Below the pieces are notes generated by a model. The model searched no databases, was not told the origin of the DNA, and worked only from the letters and a program-made list of their open reading frames with translations. A DNA stretch of 19,977 nucleotides, taken from assembly GCA_964470455.1 (NCBI GenBank), contig CAYYCX010000080.1, positions 1-19,977 of the forward strand. Reading direction: 5' to 3'. Of the stretch, positions 13,618 through 19,977 are shown in pieces. Each line of letters begins with the position of its first letter. Position 1 is the stretch's first letter. Made by a program: the position numbers and the translations under genes. The DNA comes from JAWXBM01 sp964470455 (GTDB lineage Bacteria; Pseudomonadota; Gammaproteobacteria; Xanthomonadales; SZUA-36).

Positions 13618-15120
13618 ATGAAAATGGATGACAACAACGGTACAACCGAAATCCGCCGCACCAAGATCATCGCCACCCTTGGTCCTGCCACCGACAAACG
13701 CGAAACCCTGCACGCACTGATCCAGGCGGGCGCCGATGTGCTGCGCCTGAACATGTCTCACGGGCCGATCGAAACACACGAGCAGCGCATGCGCATGGCG
13801 CGCGAAGTGGCGGCGGAAACCGGCCGCGAAGTGGCCATCCTGTTTGACCTGCAGGGGCCGAAAATCCGCATTGAAACTTTTTCGGAAGGCAGTGTGTTGC
13901 TGGAGTCCGGCGACCGATTTGAGCTGGATGCTGGCAACCCCGCACGGTTGGGCGACAAGAGCGGCGTGGGCGTGAGCTATGCGCGGCTGGCCGATGACGT
14001 CAAGTCTGGCGATGTGTTGTTGCTGGACGATGGCCTGTTGTCGATGCGTGTACTTTCCGTTGCCGGTCGCGTGATCCGCTGCGAGGTTGAGAACGGCGGG
14101 ATCCTGGGTAACCGCAAGGGCATCAACCTGCAGGGCGGTGGGCTGTCCATCGCCGGCATCGCCGAGCACGACCTGGCCCACATCAAGCTGGCGGCAAGGC
14201 TGGACGCGGATTATGTGGCGGTATCATTCGCCCGCAATGCGGACGACATGAACCGCGCCCGCGAACTGCTGCGCCAGTCAGGCAGTTCTGCCTCCCTGAT
14301 GGCCAAGATCGAACGCATTGAAGCCATCGACAACCTGGAGGAAATCTGCGACGCATCGGATGCAATACTGGTGGCGCGTGGCGACCTCGGCGTGGAAATC
14401 GGCTTTGCCGAACTGCCGGGCCTGCAAAAACGCATCATTACAACCGCGCTGCAGCACAACCGCATTGTCGCCACCGCCACGCAAATGATGCAGTCCATGG
14501 TGGAGAACCCGATCCCCACCCGTGCCGAGGTGCTGGATGTGGCCAACGCCGTGCTGGACGGCTCTGATGCGGTCATGCTTTCAGCTGAAACTGCCGTTGG
14601 CCGGCATCCGGTGAAAGTGGTGCAAACCATGCATCGAATCTGCCTGGGCGCGGAGCGGCATTTTGCCCGCTCGGGTTTCAATGCCCAGAGCAATGTGCGT
14701 TTTGAGCGTATCGACCAGGCCATAGCGATGGCTGCGATGTACATGGCAAGGAATATTTCAGTGCAGGCCATCGTGGCGCTGACCGAGTCGGGCTCCACCG
14801 CGCAGTGGCTGTCGCGGGTGCAGTCGTCGGTGCCGATATTCGCCCTGTCGCCCAGCGTGGCCAGTCGCCGCCGCATGGCGCTGTTCCGTGATGTGTATCC
14901 GGTGGCGCATGAACCGCACCACGGCGATATCGAGCAAGCCATTCAGGAAGTGCTGCAGATCCTGTGGAAAAAAGGCCATGTCAAAGCCGGTGACCGGCTG
15001 ATTGTCACGATGGGTGAAAAGCTGGGCAACCAGGGCGGCACCAACACGCTGCGGCTGATCCAGGTGGGCATGCAGGGGTTCCTGGAAAACCAGGCCGAGC
15101 TCGATTTATCCGGCAACTGA
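13618..15120 (+). CDS. pyk: Pyruvate kinase
   Basis: A 500-residue kinase making pyruvate and ATP from phosphoenolpyruvate and ADP. Blocks present are RRTKIIATLGPATD, LRLNMSHG, DLQGPKIRIE, the active-site MAKIERIEAIDNLEEI with its catalytic Lys, ARGDLGVEI, and ATQMMQSMVENPIPTRAEVLDVANA leading to MLSAETAVG. The C-terminal regulatory domain is complete. L78, Q79, K82 and I85 occupy the sites that distinguish potassium-independent from potassium-dependent enzymes. I took ATG 13618, which fits the family start. The frame stays open far upstream to 13249, but that stretch is low-complexity reading of the antisense gene. An ATG at 13582 is possible with AAAGG only 3 bases away, and ATG 13624 is also in frame. 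No ribosome site precedes 13618. Confidence 0.95.
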   Translation: MKMDDNNGTTEIRRTKIIATLGPATDKRETLHALIQAGADVLRLNMSHGPIETHEQRMRMAREVAAETGREVAILFDLQGPKIRIETFSEGSVLLESGDRFELDAGNPARLGDKSGVGVSYARLADDVKSGDVLLLDDGLLSMRVLSVAGRVIRCEVENGGILGNRKGINLQGGGLSIAGIAEHDLAHIKLAARLDADYVAVSFARNADDMNRARELLRQSGSSASLMAKIERIEAIDNLEEICDASDAILVARGDLGVEIGFAELPGLQKRIITTALQHNRIVATATQMMQSMVENPIPTRAEVLDVANAVLDGSDAVMLSAETAVGRHPVKVVQTMHRICLGAERHFARSGFNAQSNVRFERIDQAIAMAAMYMARNISVQAIVALTESGSTAQWLSRVQSSVPIFALSPSVASRRRMALFRDVYPVAHEPHHGDIEQAIQEVLQILWKKGHVKAGDRLIVTMGEKLGNQGGTNTLRLIQVGMQGFLENQAELDLSGN

Positions 15121-15187
15121 TCCGGTTCTGGTGCTTGTGCCCCTGATCCGGGCAATGCGGGCAATGGCCATGCTCCGATTCAGCAAG

Positions 15188-15193
15188 TAGAAT
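15188..15193 (+). promoter_or_regulatory. Possible -10 box between pyk and fba
   Basis: TAGAAT matches the -10 consensus at five of six positions. The -35 partner (TGGCCA, 18 bases upstream) is weak. If real, fba has a leader of about 165 bases that includes the hairpins at 15266-15318. Confidence 0.3.
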
Positions 15194-15265
15194 AAAGGCT
15201 GTAGTTTTGTCACTGGTTTGGACATTGAAGCGGTTTGCTTCATGGTATCCGGATGGTCACCGCGT

Positions 15266-15318
15266 GGCCGCCGGTTGATTCAGCCATTTTCATGACGGCG
15301 GCCCGGCTCGCGTCGGGC
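15266..15318 (+). other. Mutually exclusive hairpins in the fba leader
   Basis: GGCCGCCG (15266-15273) pairs with CGGCGGCC (15296-15303) around 22 bases. GCCCG (15301-15305) can instead pair with CGGGC (15314-15318). The two share 15301-15303, so only one can form. No T-run follows, so they are not obvious terminators. Confidence 0.45.
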
Positions 15319-15328
15319 GGCAATAATT

Positions 15329-15351
15329 TCTATTTCGTAATCTCTATTTCG
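15329..15351 (+). repeat. Two direct repeats just before the fba ribosome site
   Basis: TCTATTTCG occurs at 15329-15337 and 15343-15351, 14 bases apart. The second copy runs into the ribosome site GGGGAG (15353-15358). Confidence 0.6.
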
Positions 15352-15364
15352 CGGGGAGTTTTCA

Positions 15365-16384
15365 ATGAGCAGTTCGGATCTGGTATCGGTCGCACAGGCC
15401 ATGGTTGCGGAAGGCAAGGGCATACTTGCCATCGACGAGAGCACGGGCACCATTGCCAAGCGCTTCAAGTCCATCAACGTCGAGAACACGGAGGAAAACC
15501 GCCGTGCGTATCGCGAGATGCTGTTGACGACTCCCAAGTTGGGCCAGCACATCAGTGGCGCCATCCTCTATGACGAAACCATTCGCCAGTCCACCCAGGA
15601 TGGGCGTACCTTCGTCAGCGTCATGGAAGAAGCCGGAATCCTGCCTGGCATCAAGGTGGACACCGGCGCGCACCCGATGGCCGGCCACCCCGGTGAGAAA
15701 ATTACTGAAGGCCTGGATGGCCTGCGCGCGCGGCTGGAAGAATACCGTTCACTGGGTGCCCGTTTTGCCAAATGGCGGGCAGTGATCACCATTGGCGATA
15801 CCATCCCCACTTCATCTTGCGTCGATGCCAATGCGCACGCGCTCGCGCGTTACGCTGCGTTATGCCAGGAGGCCGGAATCGTGCCGATGGTGGAGCCGGA
15901 AGTACTGATGGATGGCGCCCACAGCCTGGATGAATCCTTTGAAGTCACCGAAGCCACGTTGCGCTCCCTGTTTCACCAGCTGTACGAGCAAAACGTGCTG
16001 CTCGAGGGCACCATCCTCAAGGCCAGCATGGTCATCTCAGGATCCGAAGCCAGCAATCGCGCCAGTGTGCAGGAGGTGGCGGAAGCCACCGTGCAGTGCC
16101 TGTTGAACGCGGTTCCGGCAGCAGTTTCCGGCGTGGTATTCCTGTCCGGCGGGCAGAGCGATGAAGAGGCCACTGCCCACCTGGATGCCATGAACAAGCT
16201 GGGCAGCTTCCCCTGGCCGCTCAGTTTCTCCTACGGGCGAGCCCTGCAGGCGGCCGCGCTCAGTGTTTGGGGTGAAAACATTTCCGCCAATGCCGCCGTG
16301 GCGCAAAAGCGCCTGGCACACCGGGCGCGCATGAACGGCCAGGCGGCGATGGGCGAATATGATGCGGGCATGGAAGCTGCCTGA
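15365..16384 (+). CDS. fba: Fructose-bisphosphate aldolase, class I
   Basis: A 339-residue Schiff-base aldolase that interconverts fructose 1,6-bisphosphate and the two triose phosphates. The eukaryote-like class I blocks are clear: GKGILAIDEST near residue 18, GARFAKWRAV with K136, VEPEV with E177 and E179, and GTILKASMV with the Schiff-base K219. These sit exactly ten residues before their rabbit-muscle counterparts (146, 187, 189, 229). LSGGQSDEEAT and WPLSFSYGRALQ are also conserved. It needs no metal, unlike the class II enzyme usually found at this position in gammaproteobacteria. Xanthomonas, from memory, has a similar class I enzyme in its cluster. GGGGAG is 6 bases before the ATG. 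The leader has alternative hairpins and a direct repeat. Confidence 0.96.
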   Translation: MSSSDLVSVAQAMVAEGKGILAIDESTGTIAKRFKSINVENTEENRRAYREMLLTTPKLGQHISGAILYDETIRQSTQDGRTFVSVMEEAGILPGIKVDTGAHPMAGHPGEKITEGLDGLRARLEEYRSLGARFAKWRAVITIGDTIPTSSCVDANAHALARYAALCQEAGIVPMVEPEVLMDGAHSLDESFEVTEATLRSLFHQLYEQNVLLEGTILKASMVISGSEASNRASVQEVAEATVQCLLNAVPAAVSGVVFLSGGQSDEEATAHLDAMNKLGSFPWPLSFSYGRALQAAALSVWGENISANAAVAQKRLAHRARMNGQAAMGEYDAGMEAA

Positions 16385-16440
16385 TACCGGCATATGGCCA
16401 GCCTTAATCCGGGCGCGATGTACTGAGTCATGGAGCCGAG

Positions 16441-16460
16441 GGCTGCCCCGCCCGGCAGCC
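16441..16460 (+). terminator. Strong hairpin after fba
   Basis: GGCTGCC and GGCAGCC pair perfectly around CCGCCC. The downstream TGTTCC is only weakly T-rich, so it is a doubtful terminator or a 3'-end stabiliser of the fba message. Confidence 0.4.
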
Positions 16461-16481
16461 TGTTCCATCCACACATTCTCA

Positions 16482-16501
16482 ACGGCCCGGTAACAGGCCG
16501 T
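16482..16501 (+). other. Hairpin next to the maeB ribosome site
   Basis: ACGGCC (16482-16487) pairs with GGCCGT (16496-16501) around an 8-base loop. It ends just before the AGG that serves maeB, so folding could affect access. Confidence 0.4.
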
Positions 16502-16514
16502 CCAGGTTGCATTG

Positions 16515-18812
16515 ATGACGTCCAATCTGAAAGAAAACGCCCTGAGCTATCACCGGCATCCCACGCCGGGAAAAATCAAGATCACGCCCACCAAGGCGGT
16601 AACCACCCAGCAGGACCTCGCCCTCGCGTACTCGCCGGGCGTGGCGGCAGCCAGTGAACTCATTGTCGAAAACCCGAATGCCGTTGCCGAGGTAACCGCC
16701 CGCGGCAACCTGGTAGCCGTAATCAGCAATGGCACCGCCGTGCTTGGCCTGGGTGATATCGGCCCTCTGGCCGCCAAGCCGGTGATGGAAGGCAAGGCGG
16801 TATTGTTCAAGAAATTCGCCGATATCGATGTGTTCGATATTGAGATTGCCGAAAAAGACCCCGACAAACTGGTCGATATCATCGCCGCGCTGGAACCGAC
16901 TTTTGGCGGCATCAACCTCGAGGACATAAAAGCCCCGGAATGCTTCCTGGTTGAAGCTGCGCTGCGTGATCGCATGTCCATCCCGGTATTTCATGATGAC
17001 CAGCACGGTACCGCGATCATTACCGCGGCCGCTGTCCTGAACGCGTTGCAGATTGTCGGCAAGGATATTGCAACGGTGCGGTTGGTGGCCTCCGGCGCGG
17101 GCGCGGCCGGCATGGCCTGCCTGGACTTGCTGGTCAACCTCGGTTTGCCCAGGGAACGAATCACTGTCGTCGACCGCGCCGGCGTGATTTACCAGGGCCG
17201 GGTCGATGACATGGACGATCGCAAGCAGGGTTATGCGGTGGAAACGGAAATGCGCACCCTGGGCGAAGTTATTGCCGGAGCGGATATTTTTCTGGGGGTT
17301 TCGGCGGGTGGCGTGCTCAGCAAGGACATGGTCGCCAGCATGGCGGAACGTCCGATTATCCTGGCCCTGGCCAACCCCAACCCGGAAATCCTTCCGGAGG
17401 ATGCGCTGGAAGCACGGCCCGATGCCATCATCGCCACCGGCCGTTCGGACTACCCCAACCAGGTCAACAATGTCCTGTGTTTCCCCTACATTTTCCGCGG
17501 CGCGCTGGATGTTGGCGCCAGCATCATCAATGATGAAATGAAGATGGCCTGCGTGCGCGCGATAGCGGAACTGGCGCACATGGAGTTCCAGCAGGCGGGT
17601 GCGGGCAAGTATTCCGGCGAGGCGCAGCAGTTCGGGCCGGATTACATCATTCCCCGGCCGTTTGATCCGCGCCTGCTGGTGCAGTTGGCACCCGCGGTGG
17701 CGCAGGCGGCCATGGACAGCGGTGTGGCCCGCCGCCCCATCGCCGACATGCCGGCCTACCGCGAAAAGCTGGAGCAGTTCGTCTACCGCACCGGCCTTTT
17801 GATGAAGCCCGTATTTGACGCGGCGCGCAACCAGCCGAAGCGTGTGGTGTACGCGGATGGCGAGGAACCGGTTATCCTGCGTGCCGTGCAGACGGTGGTC
17901 GACAACGGCATGGCTGAACCCATCCTGATCGGCCGCCCGGAGGTGGTTGATGCCCGCCTGCAGAAACTCGGTTTGCGGTTACGTCCGGGCGTGGATTTTG
18001 AACTGGTGAATCCGCAATCCGATCCGCGCTTTCGCGACTACTGGACCACTTACCATTCCATCATGGGCCGCAACGGCGTGTCGCCGGACACCGCCAAAAC
18101 CATCGTTCGAACCAGGAATAGTGTAATCGGGGCCCTGATGGTTTACCGTGGCGAGGCTGATGCGCTGATTACCGGTGTAGTGGGGCGTTACCGCGTGAAC
18201 CTGGAAAATGTCCTGGATGTGATTGGCCTGAAGCCGGGTGCATGCATCGCTGCTTCCCTTGCGGTGCTCAATACCGAGGACGGCGCGTATTTCGTGGCGG
18301 ACACGCATGTGAATGAAAATCCAAGCGCGGAACAGGTGGCCGAGATCACCCGCATGGCAGCGGAAAAGCTGCGCCTTTTCAATATCCGGCCGCGGGTTGC
18401 CCTCCTGTCCCATTCGGCTTTTGGCAGCCACAAGGACAGCAGCGCTACCAAGATGAAAGCAGCCCTGCAGATTTTGCGCCAGACGGATCCGGATCTTGAA
18501 GTGGAAGGCGAAATGACCGCGGACATGGCGCTCGACGAAACCTTCCGCCGCCATATTTTTCCGGACAGCCGTTTGCGTGGCCCGGCCAACCTGCTGATCA
18601 TGCCCAGCCTGGATGCGGCGCACATTGCTTTCAACATGGCCCGCGTGATCAGCAACGGCGTGAGTGTAGGGCCTATACTTTTGGGTGCAGGCAAGCCGGC
18701 CCACGTGCTGACACCATCGGCTTCGCCGCGACGAGTGGTTAACATGACAGCCCTGGCCGTAGCCGAAGCACAATTGCATGAACAGGCCGCGCATGAACAG
18801 ATTGGCGGGTGA
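16515..18812 (+). CDS. maeB: Malic enzyme with phosphotransacetylase-like C-terminal domain
   Basis: A 765-residue enzyme that oxidatively decarboxylates malate to pyruvate, usually with NADP in this MaeB class. Residues 1-165 form the malic domain: YSPGV near 39, NGTAVLGLGDIGP, KPVMEGKAVLFKKFADIDVFDIEI, and the metal/substrate block PVFHDDQHGTA. A Rossmann domain follows with ASGAGAAG. From about 430 comes a phosphotransacetylase-like domain (YADGEEPVILRAV and later ALITGVVGRY, MPSLDAAHIAFNM), which in relatives senses acetyl-CoA and is not known to be catalytic. ATG 16515 is preferred to TTG 16512; AGG is about 8 bases upstream. It lies between fba and aceE, 58 bases before aceE, so both enzymes of the pyruvate node are adjacent. 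Confidence 0.95.
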   Translation: MTSNLKENALSYHRHPTPGKIKITPTKAVTTQQDLALAYSPGVAAASELIVENPNAVAEVTARGNLVAVISNGTAVLGLGDIGPLAAKPVMEGKAVLFKKFADIDVFDIEIAEKDPDKLVDIIAALEPTFGGINLEDIKAPECFLVEAALRDRMSIPVFHDDQHGTAIITAAAVLNALQIVGKDIATVRLVASGAGAAGMACLDLLVNLGLPRERITVVDRAGVIYQGRVDDMDDRKQGYAVETEMRTLGEVIAGADIFLGVSAGGVLSKDMVASMAERPIILALANPNPEILPEDALEARPDAIIATGRSDYPNQVNNVLCFPYIFRGALDVGASIINDEMKMACVRAIAELAHMEFQQAGAGKYSGEAQQFGPDYIIPRPFDPRLLVQLAPAVAQAAMDSGVARRPIADMPAYREKLEQFVYRTGLLMKPVFDAARNQPKRVVYADGEEPVILRAVQTVVDNGMAEPILIGRPEVVDARLQKLGLRLRPGVDFELVNPQSDPRFRDYWTTYHSIMGRNGVSPDTAKTIVRTRNSVIGALMVYRGEADALITGVVGRYRVNLENVLDVIGLKPGACIAASLAVLNTEDGAYFVADTHVNENPSAEQVAEITRMAAEKLRLFNIRPRVALLSHSAFGSHKDSSATKMKAALQILRQTDPDLEVEGEMTADMALDETFRRHIFPDSRLRGPANLLIMPSLDAAHIAFNMARVISNGVSVGPILLGAGKPAHVLTPSASPRRVVNMTALAVAEAQLHEQAAHEQIGG

Positions 18813-18829
18813 ACAAGTCAGTATTTGAA

Positions 18830-18858
18830 TTGGTCCGGGCAGGACCTGCGCAGACCAA
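18830..18858 (+). promoter_or_regulatory. Alternative hairpins at the aceE ribosome site
   Basis: TTGGTC (18830-18835) can pair with GACCAA (18853-18858), which covers part of AAGG (18857-18860), the probable ribosome site. GGTCC (18832-18836) can instead pair with GGACC (18842-18846), leaving AAGG free. The two share bases and so exclude each other. Confidence 0.4.
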
Positions 18859-18870
18859 GGTGTGAAATCC

Positions 18871-19977
18871 ATGAGTAGCGAAGAAGACAAATTGCATCAC
18901 GACAGCGATCCGCTGGAAACCCAGGAGTGGCAGGATTCACTCCGGGCAGTGATAGAGCGCGAGGGGCCGAACCGCGCTCATTTCCTGCTGGAAAAGCTGG
19001 TCGACCAGACCCGGCGCTCCGGCGGCTACCTGCCGTATGACGCGACCACCGCGTACATCAATACCATTCCGCCCCACCTGGAAACACGCAGCCCGGGTGA
19101 TGCGGAGATGGAGCACCGTATCCGTTCCATCATCCGCTGGAATGCCATGGCGATGGTGTTGCGGGCGGGCAAGCGTGGTGGAGAACTGGGCGGACACATT
19201 GCCAGCTTTGCCTCAGCCGCAACGCTGTATGACGTGGGCTTCAATCATTTCTGGCGTGGCCCTGAACATCCCGGTGGCGGCGACCTGATCTATATCCAGG
19301 GGCATTCCTCCCCGGGAATCTATGCGCGTTCCTTCCTTGAGGGGCGGATCGATGAAAACGCCATGGATCATTTTCGCGAGGAGACCGGTGGCGACGGTCT
19401 GAGTTCCTATCCGCATCCCTGGCTGATGCCGGATTACTGGCAGTTTCCAACAGTATCCATGGGCCTCGGGCCCATAACCGCCATTTACCAGGCACGTTTC
19501 CTCAAGTACCTGCATGACCGCGGCATTGCCGACACTTCCCAGCGCAAGGTCTGGTGCTTCCTCGGCGACGGCGAAACGGATGAGCCTGAATCGCTGGGCG
19601 CCATTTCCCTGGCCGGGCGGGAGAAACTCAACAACCTGGTATTCGTGGTCAACTGCAACCTCCAGCGCCTGGACGGACCGGTACGCGGCAACGGCAAGAT
19701 CATCCAGGAGCTCGAAGGGGTATTCCGCGGCGCCCGCTGGAGCGTGTTGAAAGTGATCTGGGGCAGCTACTGGGATCCGCTGTTCGCCAAGGACAAGAGC
19801 GGCCTGTTGCGGCAACGCATGGAAGAAGCGGTGGATGGCGAATACCAGAACTACAAGGCCAAGGGCGGTGCCTACACGCGCGAGCATTTCTTCGGCAAGT
19901 ATCCCGAGCTGAAGGAAATGGTGGCCAGCATGTCCGACGAGGACATCTGGCGCCTCAACCGTGGTGGCCACGACCCG
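18871..19977 (+). CDS. aceE: Pyruvate dehydrogenase E1 component (homodimeric type), partial
   Basis: The first 369 codons; the gene runs off the right edge with no stop (E. coli AceE has about 887 residues). It decarboxylates pyruvate with thiamine diphosphate and acetylates lipoate on E2 in the pyruvate dehydrogenase complex. Seen here are RSGGYLPYDATTAYINTI, GGHIASFASAATLYDVGFNHFW, IQGHSSPGIYARSFLEG, and the cofactor motif GDGETDEPESLGAI ending in VVNCNLQRLDGPVRGNGK. These are near-identical in style to AceE rather than to the alpha/beta type E1. ATG 18871 was chosen for the family-like start; AAGG is 10 bases upstream. The leader can form two competing hairpins. The E2 and E3 genes presumably follow. 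Confidence 0.96.
   Translation, partial: MSSEEDKLHHDSDPLETQEWQDSLRAVIEREGPNRAHFLLEKLVDQTRRSGGYLPYDATTAYINTIPPHLETRSPGDAEMEHRIRSIIRWNAMAMVLRAGKRGGELGGHIASFASAATLYDVGFNHFWRGPEHPGGGDLIYIQGHSSPGIYARSFLEGRIDENAMDHFREETGGDGLSSYPHPWLMPDYWQFPTVSMGLGPITAIYQARFLKYLHDRGIADTSQRKVWCFLGDGETDEPESLGAISLAGREKLNNLVFVVNCNLQRLDGPVRGNGKIIQELEGVFRGARWSVLKVIWGSYWDPLFAKDKSGLLRQRMEEAVDGEYQNYKAKGGAYTREHFFGKYPELKEMVASMSDEDIWRLNRGGHDP

Noticed and set aside
18828..18859. PdhR operator before aceE
   Set aside because: AATTGGT and ACCAA half-sites are present but about 19 bases apart instead of three, so it does not fit the known operator.

Overview
The window looks like ordinary chromosomal DNA of a GC-rich gammaproteobacterium. 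The aldolase and the tkt-gap-pgk / pyk-fba order most resemble what I remember of Xanthomonadales and relatives. Two tetratricopeptide (TPR) sulfotransferase-type proteins, a 2-oxoglutarate oxygenase and a barrel protein without a plug suggest a free-living, possibly marine, member of that broad group. I ran no search, so the placement is an impression. No RNA genes, insertion sequences, phage genes or CRISPR array are visible.

Left end (1-2.8 kb, minus strand): an outer-membrane barrel-like protein, then a short prolyl-4-hydroxylase-like Fe(II)/2-oxoglutarate oxygenase, then a TPR protein cut by the window edge. The last two overlap. A second TPR protein, this one with a complete sulfotransferase domain, lies at 11.9-13.5 kb. 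Next on the plus strand come a thioredoxin-like protein with a damaged-looking, repeat-associated 3' end, a universal stress protein and an AGCS-type sodium:amino-acid symporter.

Central carbon block (6.1-20 kb, plus strand): transketolase, GAPDH and phosphoglycerate kinase; then three unrelated genes (two tandem DUF4136-like lipoproteins and the antisense TPR-sulfotransferase); then pyruvate kinase, class I fructose-bisphosphate aldolase, malic enzyme with a phosphotransacetylase-like tail, and the start of pyruvate dehydrogenase E1 (aceE). Together they cover the pentose-phosphate/triose junction, lower glycolysis and the pyruvate node: Pyk and MaeB make pyruvate and AceE consumes it. Phosphofructokinase, enolase and phosphoglycerate mutase are not in the window.

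I see no clearly new system. The best leads are: (1) an 18-bp tandem repeat that begins inside the last codons of the thioredoxin-like gene, where one added base would restore a plausible acidic tail; (2) a consensus -10 box placed so that pyk mRNA would be leaderless; (3) alternative hairpins over the aceE ribosome-binding region and in the fba leader; (4) the oxygenase/TPR/barrel cluster; and (5) residues that predict a potassium-independent pyruvate kinase. No gene-free stretch exceeds 300 bases.
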